A stretch of 64,000 nucleotides of DNA. Source: Pseudomonas sp. PD9R. Lineage in GTDB: Bacteria; Pseudomonadota; Gammaproteobacteria; Pseudomonadales; Pseudomonadaceae. The notes below the pieces were generated by a model. The model made no database searches. It worked only from the letters and a program-made list of their open reading frames with translations, and was not told the origin of the DNA. The DNA lies in the NCBI RefSeq assembly GCF_019200975.1, contig NZ_JAHTMR010000007.1, positions 219,026 through 283,025 on the forward strand, in the 5' to 3' direction. Positions 36,343 through 45,444 of this stretch are shown in pieces (the first letter of the stretch is position 1; each line of letters opens with the position of its first letter). A program made the position numbers and the translations under genes.

Positions 36343-36735
36343 TTGGTTGGGATGATGGAGGATATGGAGAGTCGGATGGTAAGCCCAGCTGACCTCGACA
36401 ACCTTCGTTGAGGTATTCGCCTGCTCCCGAGTCAGTGGTGTGATTCGCTGCTACGCGTTTTTTCGGTTCGCTTTTGGTGATCTATCCCTTCACGCACTGC
36501 GAATTCCAAAAAAGCTGGAACGCTACATAATTCTCCCCGCTGCAATGCTTGAAATCTCCTCATGTGGCAACTGTCACATGCCTCCCCTACGAGGGCGTAC
36601 CGCGCGTTCAGATCATTCTTTTCTCGCCGGCGCTAATCAAGTACCTGCGTGACCCAGCAGGCAACAAGGTGGCGCTGTTCTGTAACTACGACTGATGAGG
36701 AAGGCAGTTAGTGAAACTGCCTCCCCTTTGTTTAC
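36343..36735. other. 393-bp gap with a glyoxalase-family gene remnant
   Basis: Most of the gap has nothing recognisable. At 36,633-36,695 the plus strand encodes LIKYLRDPAGNKVALFCNYD-stop, the typical C-terminus of a glyoxalase/VOC-fold protein, without the rest of the gene. It is taken as the relic of a deleted gene. Confidence 0.55.
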
Positions 36736-37389
36736 TTAGCTTGGATAGACGATTTCTACAGTCCAGCTATCCAATGGCTGGCTATGCAATTCCCAGAAGC
36801 GATCAGCTACGTCTTGTGCCTCTTTGCTTCCTGGGTCGATAAAAGCAGCCACCGTGACAGTGGCAACGTGTACGCCAAGCGCTCGGGCGCTGTCGAAAAG
36901 ACCAAGAGCAAGCGCTCTGATGCCTGCCTTGCCGATGCTTAACGACAGGTAGTCTGGGCTTGGTGCAAGACCGAAACCGCCGCCAGTCAGCAATAGAGTG
37001 CCGCCACCTTGTCCAGGCATCGCAGCAAGGGTGTTCTGGGCCGTAGTAAGAGCGCCGCCGATGTTAACGCTTAAGTCAGTGTTGAAGGTCTCTGCTGGTT
37101 GATCCAGCACGTTCGAGGCGCGCAGATTTGCGGCGTTGTAATGCACGACATCCAGGCGGCCATGAGAGACCGCTACCTGCTTGAACAAGTTCTGAATCGA
37201 GGTCGGGTCATTAGCGTCAACCATCTGCGCTACGGCAGTGATGCCTTTGGCGATCAACTGGGCGGCGAGTGCCTCGGTCTTCTCTTTGGTGCGGGCAGCA
37301 AGGATCACATGGTAGCCCTCGCGTCCAAATCTTTCTGCAGTTGCAAGACCCATCCCAGGGCCTGCGCCGATGCTCAAAAACGTTTTCAT
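36736..37389 (-). CDS. Short-chain dehydrogenase/reductase family protein
   Basis: The 217-residue protein has a Rossmann start (KTFLSIGAGPGMGLATAERF) with the SDR glycine motif and an Asn-Ala-Ala-like segment (HYNAANLRAS). The active-site region reads DYLSLSIGKAG, so Tyr and Lys are seven residues apart instead of the usual four (YxxxK); function as a classical SDR is therefore uncertain. It is divergent from a LysR gene 79 bp away, which probably regulates it. The substrate is unknown. Confidence 0.82.
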   Translation of the reverse strand: MKTFLSIGAGPGMGLATAERFGREGYHVILAARTKEKTEALAAQLIAKGITAVAQMVDANDPTSIQNLFKQVAVSHGRLDVVHYNAANLRASNVLDQPAETFNTDLSVNIGGALTTAQNTLAAMPGQGGGTLLLTGGGFGLAPSPDYLSLSIGKAGIRALALGLFDSARALGVHVATVTVAAFIDPGSKEAQDVADRFWELHSQPLDSWTVEIVYPS

Positions 37390-37419
37390 AACGAACCTCC
37401 GAGTGTTGATGTTCGCAGG

Positions 37420-37441
37420 CTAATTCATGCGCTATGATTAG
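37420..37441. promoter_or_regulatory. Candidate LysR-type binding site
   Basis: CTAAT-N12-ATTAG, a dyad of the size bound by LysR proteins, lies in the 79-bp gap between the divergent SDR and LysR genes. The assignment rests on symmetry and position. Confidence 0.5.
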
Positions 37442-37468
37442 ATAATTGCCAGTATTAGCAGGTGTTAA

Positions 37469-38392
37469 ATGCAAAATCAGCATGAGTTGCCTGGCAACGT
37501 TTCCATCGATGAGCTCGCAGCTTTCGTGGCAGTGGTTCAGTTTTCGAGCTTCAAGGGGGCGGGCAAAGCGCTTGGGAAAGATTCGACGGTAATCTCTCGA
37601 CGGGTGGGCCAGTTAGAAACACACCTGGGAGTTCGTCTGCTTGCCAGGAACACACGAAACGTTGCTCTGACAGAGGTTGGTCAAACCTACTTCGCTCGTG
37701 TGTCCGAGCTGCTTCGAAGCCTCGATGACGCCACCAACGAAGCACGAAACTTCACCTCAACTCCTCAAGGTAATCTACGCGTATCGTTGCCTGTGACTTT
37801 CGGTAAGCAGTCTGTTGCTCCCTTGTTACCGGCCATCCTGAAGAAATATCCCAAGCTGAAAATCGACTCGTTTTTCACTGATCGCTATGTCGACCTAGTG
37901 GGCGAGAGCATTGATGTCTCTCTGCGAATTGGTAGCCTTGACGATAGTTCGCTGGTCGCCCGGAAGATTGCTTCCTATCGCAGCTTCCTCGTCGCCTCGC
38001 CTGGTTACCTGGTTGAGCACGGCGAACCCAGCTGTCCAGAGGATCTCTGTGAGCATGCATGCTTGGGCTTCTCTAATCACGCGAGCTGGCCGGATTGGAT
38101 TCTCACCAATGATGTGGAGCGCAGGACGATTCGCCCTCAAGGGCCGCTGGTATCGGATAGCAGTGAAGTGTTGTCCATGGCGGCCGTCGTAGGTACCGGA
38201 ATCATCCTCGGCCCGACCTGGCTGTTCTCCAAGGAAATGCAGTCAGGTGAACTTGTGCGCGTGTTGCCTGAGTGGAGAAGTGCAGGTGACGGGGGGATCT
38301 ATGCGATCTTGCCGCCAGGTCGGCTGGTACCGGCGAAATCACGAGTCTTCGTGGACGAGCTAGTGGCGGCATTGTCCTGTGATTGGCTTTGA
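37469..38392 (+). CDS. LysR-family transcriptional regulator (divergent from SDR gene)
   Basis: The 307-residue protein has an N-terminal winged helix (VSIDELAAFVAVVQFSSFKG; KALGKDSTVISRRVGQLETH; LGVRLLARNTRNVALTEVG) and a substrate-binding domain (GNLRVSLPVTFGKQSVAPLL; ALLP-like loops) of the CrgA/AaeR-like branch. It likely controls the SDR gene and itself. Its stop is immediately followed by the stop of the convergent LysR gene. Confidence 0.92.
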   Translation: MQNQHELPGNVSIDELAAFVAVVQFSSFKGAGKALGKDSTVISRRVGQLETHLGVRLLARNTRNVALTEVGQTYFARVSELLRSLDDATNEARNFTSTPQGNLRVSLPVTFGKQSVAPLLPAILKKYPKLKIDSFFTDRYVDLVGESIDVSLRIGSLDDSSLVARKIASYRSFLVASPGYLVEHGEPSCPEDLCEHACLGFSNHASWPDWILTNDVERRTIRPQGPLVSDSSEVLSMAAVVGTGIILGPTWLFSKEMQSGELVRVLPEWRSAGDGGIYAILPPGRLVPAKSRVFVDELVAALSCDWL

Positions 38393-39280
38393 TCAGGATT
38401 CGACTTGAGCGGTGTGGGTCTCTTGTCGGGCCAGCTCTCGCAGCTGGTTGAATACAGTGATGAAACGAGAGACCTTTCTCAGGGACGAATGCATCGTGAT
38501 CCAGTAGCTTTTCTTCAGTACGATCTCTTCTGGCAGGACGCGCAGGAGAGAGGACTGCTCCGCGATGAAGGTCGGCAGAATGGCAATACCCAGATGAGAT
38601 TCTGCTGCTTTCATTTGCCCTAAGATGCTGGTGCTCCGATATTTGATATGACCCGGGGCGGTATATTCCGCAGGTTTAGGTACGTTTTTGGCGAGCACCA
38701 TCTCCGACACGTAGTCGATGAAATCATGCTCCGAGAGGTCTGATTGAGAGTACACGGTCGGGCGCGAGGACAGATATTGGGGGGAGGCGTATAGGCCCAA
38801 CTCGTAATCCTGGAGTTTGGATGCGATGTAAGGCCCGCGCTCGGGTCTATCAATGGTGATGATGATGTCTGCTTCGTTGCGTTGGAGCGGGATTACTCGG
38901 GGGAGGGCTAGTGTTTCTACACGGAGTGCTGGATAGCTCGCCATGATCTGCGCAATGTACCCGGGCAGAATCTGTGTCCCATATGCTTCGTTGCAGCCAA
39001 TGCGGACGAGTCCAGATACGTCCGCATTCTCGTCTACGCTCGCGGTGATATGGTTGTATGCGAGCTCCATATCCTCTGCGCTTTCTAGTATTCGCCTGCC
39101 TCGTTCGGTCAGGGTGTAGCCGTCCTGTGTCCTTACCAGAAGTTGCCCTCCCAGCGTTGTCTCGAGCGCTCTAACCTTTCTGGCTACCGTTGTGTGCTCG
39201 ACGCCTAGACGCCTAGCAGAAGCTGTTAACTTGCCAGTTCTGGCGAGGTCAAGGAAGAAGCGAAGGTCGTCCCAGTTCAA
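38393..39280 (-). CDS. LysR-family transcriptional regulator (TTG start)
   Basis: The 295-residue protein starts at a TTG codon (LNWDDLRFFLDLARTGKLTA), chosen because LysR proteins of this branch begin M-N-W-D-D-L-R-F and because GAGGAG lies 5 bases upstream; upstream frame extension is not LysR-like. The winged helix (SARRLGVEHTTVARKVRALE) is followed by a full effector domain. It is divergent from a truncated 3-hydroxyisobutyrate dehydrogenase gene, its probable former target. Confidence 0.9.
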   Translation of the reverse strand: MNWDDLRFFLDLARTGKLTASARRLGVEHTTVARKVRALETTLGGQLLVRTQDGYTLTERGRRILESAEDMELAYNHITASVDENADVSGLVRIGCNEAYGTQILPGYIAQIMASYPALRVETLALPRVIPLQRNEADIIITIDRPERGPYIASKLQDYELGLYASPQYLSSRPTVYSQSDLSEHDFIDYVSEMVLAKNVPKPAEYTAPGHIKYRSTSILGQMKAAESHLGIAILPTFIAEQSSLLRVLPEEIVLKKSYWITMHSSLRKVSRFITVFNQLRELARQETHTAQVES

Positions 39281-39475
39281 GATGACTCCTCGGCAGATTG
39301 TGACTTTATGTGCCACTGTACCTCGGATCAGGATTTCCCTCACTGTGCATTCATGCACAGAGGTTGTGCGTCAGGCCTGTCTTCAAGACGCTACTCGTGA
39401 CTGATATACCTATTCCCGCGAATTAAACGCCTCTGCTCAGCAGGGACGCCAATAACAAAAAGTCGGGAGAGTGTT

Positions 39476-39622
39476 ATGTCGTCTATTGGATTTGTCGGGT
39501 TAGGAAACATGGGACTTCCCATGGCGCTTAATCTCATCAAGACTGGCCATGAGGTCAAAGCTTTTGACGTAAATACTACAGCGATGAATGCGGTCTCCGC
39601 TGAGGGTGGTCAAGTAGTTTTC
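39476..39622 (+). pseudogene. 3-hydroxyisobutyrate dehydrogenase family gene, 5' fragment
   Basis: About 49 codons remain: MSSIGFVGLGNMGLPMALNL and the following VKAFDVNTTAMNAVSAEGGQ, the NAD-binding start of a beta-hydroxyacid dehydrogenase. The gene is cut by the left end of the IS2-like element, and the rest is not found right of that element or elsewhere in the window. Confidence 0.85.
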
Positions 39623-39659
39623 TGGACTTGCCCCTACAAAACCGGACACCAACTCCCCG

Positions 39660-40535
39660 TTAAATTGATCCAACGGCCAAGCGCCTGAACTCCCTCGGCG
39701 AACGGTAGTTCAAAGCGCTGTGTGGATGCTGCTCGTTGTAGTGCTCGAAGGCAATTGCCAGGTTACGCAGCGCCGTTTCTCGATCCGGCTTGGGCATGTG
39801 CGCCACGTAATCGCGCTTGATCGTCTTCACGAAGCTCTCGGCCATGCCGTTGCTCTGTGGGCTGCGCACCGGTGTGGTCACCGGCTGCAAGCCGATCTGT
39901 CGAGCAAACAGGCGCGTCTGTTCGGCAGTGTACGCCGAGCCGTTGTCGCTTAGCCATTGCACCGGCGTGGTGGGCAGTTGATCACCAAAACGCTTCTCCA
40001 CGCTTTCCAGCATCAGGTCACGGATGTCATCGCCGCTGTAGCCGGTCGGACTGGCGACCCAGCCGATGGCTTCGCGATCACAGCAGTCCAGGGCGAAGGT
40101 CACGCTCAGTTTGGCGCCGTCCTCGCAACGAAACTCAAAGCCGTCCGAGCACCAACGCGTATCGCTGGTTTCCACCGCAATACGGCCTTCGTGCCGACGC
40201 GGCATGCCGGGCTGTTTGATCCGGCGTTCAAGCAGCAAGTTGTGATCACGCATCACCCGGTAGACCCGTTTCACATTGATCGCGGGCAGCAATTGGGTTT
40301 CACGGGCGCGACGCAGTAATCCCCAGACACGACGGTAGCCATAGCTGGGCAGTTCGCTGACTTGCTCCTTGATCTCGGCGACCAATTCCGTGTCGTTCAC
40401 GAGTCGACGTCGCCGTACTTTGGGCGACACCGATTGCTTGATTCGAACCGTTAATTGCGAGCGCGCCACACCGAGACATTCGCTGACCAGCTTCACTGGT
40501 CGTCCCCCGGCAACAAGGGTGAGTGCGCAATCCAT
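39660..40535 (-). CDS. IS2-type OrfB, DDE transposase
   Basis: The 291-residue frame encodes an rve-fold transposase: RWCSDGFEFRCEDGAKLSVT with the first Asp, WLSDNGSAYTA with the second, and SNGMAESFVKTIKRDYVAHM with the catalytic Glu. LPSYGYRRVWGLLRRARE is the IS2-type HTH_21 region. It overlaps OrfA in the -1 frame, so the active protein is probably an OrfAB frameshift fusion. Confidence 0.92.
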   Translation of the reverse strand: MDCALTLVAGGRPVKLVSECLGVARSQLTVRIKQSVSPKVRRRRLVNDTELVAEIKEQVSELPSYGYRRVWGLLRRARETQLLPAINVKRVYRVMRDHNLLLERRIKQPGMPRRHEGRIAVETSDTRWCSDGFEFRCEDGAKLSVTFALDCCDREAIGWVASPTGYSGDDIRDLMLESVEKRFGDQLPTTPVQWLSDNGSAYTAEQTRLFARQIGLQPVTTPVRSPQSNGMAESFVKTIKRDYVAHMPKPDRETALRNLAIAFEHYNEQHPHSALNYRSPREFRRLAVGSI

Positions 40536-40879
40536 TTTCGCGACCGAGCGATCTCCACGGCCTCTTTGAGGATCTCCGCTTCCATCGTTTTCTTGCCCAG
40601 CATCCGTTGCAGTTCACGGATCTGCTTGAGCGCATCGCTCAGCTCGGAGGCAGGCACCACGGCTTCGCCAGCACTGACCGCCGATAGGCTGCCGTCCTGA
40701 TAAAGCTTGCGCCACAGAAACAGCTGATTGGCATTGATGCCGTTGCGCCGAGCGACGACCGACACACTTTGTCCTGGCTCAAGACTCTCGCGAACCATGG
40801 CCAGTTTTTGCTCTGGGCTCCAGCGGCGCCGCCGCTCCTGACCCAAAAGCTCCCCACTCTTATCGTTGCTGTTAGTCAT
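40493..40879 (-). CDS. IS2-type OrfA, helix-turn-helix protein
   Basis: The 128-residue frame (MTNSNDKSGELLGQERRRRW) carries the IS3-family HTH (ARRNGINANQLFLWRKLYQD) and the IS2-like end RKWIAHSPLLPGDDQ. It provides DNA binding for the OrfAB transposase. OrfB starts inside its last 15 codons in the -1 frame. Confidence 0.9.
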   Translation of the reverse strand: MTNSNDKSGELLGQERRRRWSPEQKLAMVRESLEPGQSVSVVARRNGINANQLFLWRKLYQDGSLSAVSAGEAVVPASELSDALKQIRELQRMLGKKTMEAEILKEAVEIARSRKWIAHSPLLPGDDQ

Positions 40880-40949
40880 AAACATAACCGTTTGCCTATC
40901 CCTTATCGTAAGGGGGAAACGGTGTCCTGTCTTTCATGGGGCTCGTTCA

Positions 40950-41288
40950 ATTCCCAGAACAATGTGGGAGTGGGATATTAGGAGGAAGAGTGGCCAAAGG
41001 AAAGGCCACCTAACAATCTTAGGGTTAGTGTATGTCAATGAGCAGCGGAAGCTGATGAGCACCCTTATTACAGATGGGCAGAAAAGAAGGCTTGAAGAGT
41101 CTCGTGCACTTCAAGAGCGGGTGTTGAATTCATTATCACCAGGGTTGATGACAGGATCTATCGAGTCTACATCGCCGGCTACCGCGATGAATGCAAAGGC
41201 TGGAAAATCCGCCGGAACATCGAATGGATGTTCTACATCGCAACAATGTGGCCCAGCGCCACCGATGATGGGAGACGATGACCTATGA
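40950..41288 (+). pseudogene. Possible C-terminal remnant of a TniA/TnsB-type transposase
   Basis: An open frame runs from the IS2-like right end to the tniB start, overlapping it by ATGA (ending MMGDDDL). It includes a charged helical segment (TDGQKRRLEESRALQERVLN) as found near the C-terminus of TnsB/TniA proteins. In tni and Tn7-like modules the transposase gene directly precedes tniB, which is the main support. No catalytic residues remain, and recognition by sequence alone is weak. Confidence 0.45.
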
Positions 41289-42250
41289 GCCATCTCAGTG
41301 AGAAGACCCAAGAGATATTAGAACTGCCACGCGAAGAGCGGGCCCTCGCTTGCATGCGGGAGCTCTTCCTCATGCACCCCAGGGCAATGTCAGCTGAGGA
41401 GAGTGCACAGCGTCTAGTAGCGTTACCTAGGTGCACCTCTAACCCCGGGATGTCCTTGATCGCGCATCCAGGCCTAGGCAAATCGTTACTAGGTCAGCGC
41501 TGGCAAACGCAAAGCTTCAAGCCAGACACAAAATGGCCCGGCAAGGTGATCTATATCGATCTTGTACAGAACATTGCAAACCCGAACATCATGAAGCTGT
41601 TTCTAGCGGAAGTGGGTAAGAGATTTTACAAGCGGCCGCTTACGCTGTCATACCGTGATGTTGCCCTGGCTCAGCAGTTGATCAAGGAAAATAATGTTCG
41701 TGCTGTGTTCATTGATGAAATCCCGCTGCTTAACCAGACCCTAACGCTGAAGCGGGTCAATCGCGAGCATGGCACGATCAAGGGACTTGCTGGGCCTGAT
41801 TGGCAGATGAGCGTGATCTTGAGCGGAACCCCGGATGGTTTTGTCGACGTATTCAAAGGTGATGCAACACTAATGACTCGGTTCAGCCTTCGGACTGCAA
41901 CGTTAACCGCATGGGAAAACGATTTCGAAGGGGAGTCATTCGTGAACGGCTATCTGTGTTACATGCCTCTGCGTCAGAAGTCGATCGTGAACGCAAAGCT
42001 CCTTAAAAACCTATATGACTGCGCGCGTACGACAACCACTGAAAATGGTGTCCAGGTGGAGTACCGGTCGCGCCGAGCAGTCGTGGAGATTTTAAGGGAG
42101 GCATGTCGGATGGAGATCGAGAGCGGGCAGGAATACATCAACGCGGATAGCATCTTAAAGGCATGGTCGAGTATGCACGGTGTCAACGAGGCACTCAAAA
42201 GGCTGGAAACTCGGCCAATGGTGATTCCGGAAACAGCGTCCGAAGGCTAG
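41285..42250 (+). CDS. tniB: TniB-type AAA+ ATPase
   Basis: The 321-residue protein matches TniB/TnsC-type transposition ATPases: Walker A SLIAHPGLGKSLLGQRW (about 58-74), Walker B VRAVFIDEIPLLNQ (about 139-152), a sensor-like VILSGTPD and a C-terminal region with DSILKAWSSMH. TniB couples target choice to TniA activity. Its start overlaps the preceding frame, and a TniQ-domain gene follows after 164 bp. With the transposase lost it can no longer drive transposition alone. Confidence 0.82.
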   Translation: MSHLSEKTQEILELPREERALACMRELFLMHPRAMSAEESAQRLVALPRCTSNPGMSLIAHPGLGKSLLGQRWQTQSFKPDTKWPGKVIYIDLVQNIANPNIMKLFLAEVGKRFYKRPLTLSYRDVALAQQLIKENNVRAVFIDEIPLLNQTLTLKRVNREHGTIKGLAGPDWQMSVILSGTPDGFVDVFKGDATLMTRFSLRTATLTAWENDFEGESFVNGYLCYMPLRQKSIVNAKLLKNLYDCARTTTTENGVQVEYRSRRAVVEILREACRMEIESGQEYINADSILKAWSSMHGVNEALKRLETRPMVIPETASEG

Positions 42251-42414
42251 GTACGTCAATCGCATTAGCAGGCAGTTCGGTTTGCTACCGATATGGATTT
42301 GCAGCATTCGAACTTGGCATTTCGGACTAGCTCTTGGTGACATCCCAAAGCCTCTGTACCACGGCCTACGAAAATTGCTATTTCCAGACCTAGCGAAAGC
42401 GCGACAGGAGCCCG

Positions 42415-44571
42415 GTGTTGATCAGCCATGAACCTCAAGAGTTTTGGTCTAGAGCCTCTGGTAACGAAGACGCCCTGACCGAGTGTTATAAGTTCATGGC
42501 GCCCCAAGGTAATCCCTCAACGGAGGGGGCAGGCGAGGGTGGGACAGGCGTAGCGCGGCGAGAAATAATGCTTGTAACAGGTGATCCAGGATGTGGTGCT
42601 ACTGCCCTGGCCATCCAGCTTGCCCTGGAGTTGCGAGGAACAGGCCGTAAAGTGTTGGCCATGGACAGGATCTCTACGTTGGAACCTGGCAGCTTCAAGG
42701 CAAATTTGGATGCAGCGCTTCAGATTCCGCCGGACGTCATTAACATGTCGGGGTCATCCTCAGTAGGCCTAAATGCCCTTCAGCTCGCAGTGTTGGAGGC
42801 ACGGAACTACGAATGCTTCATTGTCCATGACGTGGACATTTACGCTTCTGACGATACGGCACAGGCTGCCAACGCCGCCGCAATCATCCAATTGGTGCGA
42901 GCCTGCCAGTCCACGCGATTCGTGATCTTCGGTGTTGCCGAGTTGATGGAATGGCTGAAGCTTGAGCTGAAGGCTGCGGCCGTGGGGTGGAGAACGGTGC
43001 GACTCGATTCCATGTCAGCGAACTCGAAGTTTGGTCACTTCATCACGAGCGTCGCCCTGCGCGTGCTGCCGCCGTGCCCACCAGATCGTATCGAAGCTCT
43101 CGACGTAGATGCCGTGCATGAGAAGTCAGGTGGAAAGGTCGGACTCGCGGTAAGAGTGTTGATCCATCAGATTATGGACGGTGCGTTAGTGGAGGCATCG
43201 GACTACGGTCAGCATCCGGCGATGTGGGCCTGTGATGTGGAGGAGTTTTCAACCCTTCAGCACGGTCAGTCTGCATCAGCGAAAACCCACTCGCTTGACA
43301 AATCAGTAAGTCACGCAACTGGTAAAGTAACAGGCGTAGTTGAAGGACTGATAGGGCGCGGTAGCTTAGGCAGCAATAGGACGGGAGAGGGGCAGAGGCT
43401 CCGCGACGACACGCCAAAGTTGGCTCTTCAGCATTCAGAACTCCCTGAAACCGATCTCCGACATTCCCACCCGGCTATTGAAAACGAGTCCTTCTCTTCT
43501 TGGATCGCCAGGCAAAGCATGGAGCTCAGTCACAGCGTCGGGCACAGCTTGGGTGACAATCTGGTTATGCTTTGCAGTAAGGGTGGCTCCGACCCTGACA
43601 TGCAGTGGAATAACCTTGAACTGCTGCAGTCATTGAGCTTGGCTGATCGACTCTACATCTCCGCACAATTTACACTTCCCTGGCCCGGTTGTAGCTCCAC
43701 TAACTTCTGCCGCTCCGACAGCACAGACGCCAGTAGCACTGAAAGATCCAACATCAACAGCGGCCCAGGCAAACTCAGGGCCGGCATGACTCCTTACCCC
43801 AATGCGCTGAACTACTGCCCGGAGTGCTTCAAGGTTGATGTGGCAGCCGATCTTGCTCCGGCCTTGCGTTTGAATTGGCGGCAACCTCGGCTGATTGTTT
43901 GCCTGCGGCACAATACTCCCGTCCTCCTCGAGCGACTGGCCACCTCGACCTTCACCATTCTGAACAAGGCGTGGAAAGCTTTCGCTGAGTACGCGGGAAG
44001 CCCTGTCTCCAGGCTTACCACTCAGCTTCCGTTGCAACATTCTTCATCGACCCAGGCCAAAGCGGACAATGATCGCCTGGTGGCTTTGGCAGCCAAGATG
44101 CAAACCTGGTTTCTCGGGCTTACTGCTAAAACTTCGCCTTCGGCGAAGGCCGCTGAGTTCTTGATGTCCTACTGGCTCCAAGATCCAAGTGAAAGCGGGG
44201 CGCAAGGGTTTGCTCGATCTTATTTCTTCTATCGGCTTAGCAAGTCACAGGTGGTAACGAAGAAGCGCTCCGTAGAGACATCGCTTCAACTTAAGCCTGA
44301 GTCGGCACGCCCGCGTGATGTGGCCGTGGCATATTGGATGTTAGGTGTTGGATTTGGTGTCATTGATACTTCCGAGGCGGAGTTCATACGAGATACAACC
44401 AGACCCTATTCGATTCCATTTCCGACAAGTCGAAGTGAAGTTTCAACAGTTGGAGGGCTGGCTTATAATCGAGGCCAGAGACATGCCTACTTGGAGTTTG
44501 CGAGATCTACGCTAAATGATCTGGACTACATAATTGTTGCGTGGTTTCTGGAGTGCAAAGGGCGCTCTTAG
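42415..44571 (+). CDS. Fusion of a TniB-like P-loop ATPase and a TniQ domain
   Basis: The 718-residue protein has two parts. Residues 45-275 form a P-loop ATPase: Walker A LVTGDPGCGATALAIQL, Walker B YECFIVHDVDIYASDD, sensor RFVIFGVAELMEW and a helical end GGKVGLAVRVLIHQIMDGAL like that of TniB/TnsC. After a low-complexity linker, TniQ begins near 355 (SFSSWIARQSMELSHSVG) with a zinc ribbon, YCPECF and VCLRHN (about 466-498), and ends near 718. TniQ/TnsD proteins choose the insertion target. A GTG start is used; the position is uncertain. Known TniQ proteins usually start with the TniQ domain, so this order is unusual. Confidence 0.72.
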   Translation: MLISHEPQEFWSRASGNEDALTECYKFMAPQGNPSTEGAGEGGTGVARREIMLVTGDPGCGATALAIQLALELRGTGRKVLAMDRISTLEPGSFKANLDAALQIPPDVINMSGSSSVGLNALQLAVLEARNYECFIVHDVDIYASDDTAQAANAAAIIQLVRACQSTRFVIFGVAELMEWLKLELKAAAVGWRTVRLDSMSANSKFGHFITSVALRVLPPCPPDRIEALDVDAVHEKSGGKVGLAVRVLIHQIMDGALVEASDYGQHPAMWACDVEEFSTLQHGQSASAKTHSLDKSVSHATGKVTGVVEGLIGRGSLGSNRTGEGQRLRDDTPKLALQHSELPETDLRHSHPAIENESFSSWIARQSMELSHSVGHSLGDNLVMLCSKGGSDPDMQWNNLELLQSLSLADRLYISAQFTLPWPGCSSTNFCRSDSTDASSTERSNINSGPGKLRAGMTPYPNALNYCPECFKVDVAADLAPALRLNWRQPRLIVCLRHNTPVLLERLATSTFTILNKAWKAFAEYAGSPVSRLTTQLPLQHSSSTQAKADNDRLVALAAKMQTWFLGLTAKTSPSAKAAEFLMSYWLQDPSESGAQGFARSYFFYRLSKSQVVTKKRSVETSLQLKPESARPRDVAVAYWMLGVGFGVIDTSEAEFIRDTTRPYSIPFPTSRSEVSTVGGLAYNRGQRHAYLEFARSTLNDLDYIIVAWFLECKGRS

Positions 44572-45444
44572 AAAGGTCGAAATAGATCGCAGGCCAAGGT
44601 GCTGGAAAATCCGATGAAACTTTGAAAAAAACTCGTCCAAGTTCTTCCTCGGGTCAGCACGCCAGCTTGAAGCTAATTATTGCTAGTAGCGGTTTACTCG
44701 CAACATTGCCTCTCCCATCCCATCCTAGGCGATTCCCCTAATGCTCCCTGAAGCGATGAGACTACGCCAACGAGCGAGCAGAAAGGCGGAACGACTAAAG
44801 CGACCTCATTCGGCTGCTGCGGCACGAATGCCTGCGTCAATACATGATAGAAAGCCAGCTACGTGATTTATCAAAAATATTGCCAGTGGTGCCCGGGAGA
44901 AATTTTCCGGTAAGCTGGAAACGGGAATTCGAAAAAAAGCTCGATTATCGAGCTTTCAATAAAGTTACAAGTCATTGAATTTAATGCAATAAGTGAAGAA
45001 GTGCGTCGATTTCATATGCCATAAATTGCCCGTATATTGGAGCTTTTTTTTGCCAAGGTTAGGCGGGAATGGCGCTGAATCTCCGCTCCCCGTTGCGCTC
45101 CGTCGACATCTTTGTTCCTTAACGACATATTATCTATGAATTGACTGAAAGCACCGAAAACCTCTGATCCACATACGCTGCGGCCATTCGCTCCAATTAC
45201 TATCAAAATAGGAAACAGTGATTTCTTTGCGGTTTTCGATCATGAACGCTGTTCATGATGCGTAAGGGCTGACAATCAAGTTGGCATTATTAATCCGACA
45301 AAAGGTCGTATGGACACTTTAAAACACCCAAGTAACTGATGTTGTTGAATATTTCATTCCGTAGACTAGGGTTTTTATCGACCATGAAGCCTATTATACT
45401 GGGTGTGCCTCCTCCCGAATTTCTATGAGAAGCCGGAGTAGTTA
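44572..45444. other. 0.87 kb AT-rich gap between the TniQ fusion and the MvaT-like pair
   Basis: No convincing gene was found on either strand. A perfect hairpin AAAGCTCGA-TTA-TCGAGCTTT lies at about 44,937-44,957 and may be a two-way terminator. A good -10 box (TATTAT) is present near 45,392, about 50 bp before the next start. Transposon ends expected to border a tni module were not identified. Confidence 0.5.

Larger units (their letters stand above)
39623..40949 (-). mobile_element. IS3-family insertion sequence, IS2 group (1327 bp)
   Basis: The ends TGGACTTGCCCC and GGGGCTCGTTCA are imperfect inverted repeats with TG...CA termini. Two overlapping frames on the minus strand encode OrfA and OrfB closely like those of E. 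coli IS2. The bases flanking the ends (TTC left, ATT right) do not form a direct repeat, and left and right neighbours are unrelated gene fragments, so the element marks a deletion or recombination junction. Confidence 0.9.

Noticed and set aside
40950..42250. CRISPR-associated transposon
   Set aside because: TniB and TniQ genes are present, but no Cas genes and no CRISPR repeats were found anywhere in the window.
45012..45206. 64-codon minus-strand frame in the gap before the MvaT-like pair
   Set aside because: No start signal, no similarity seen, and it lies in low-complexity AT-rich DNA.
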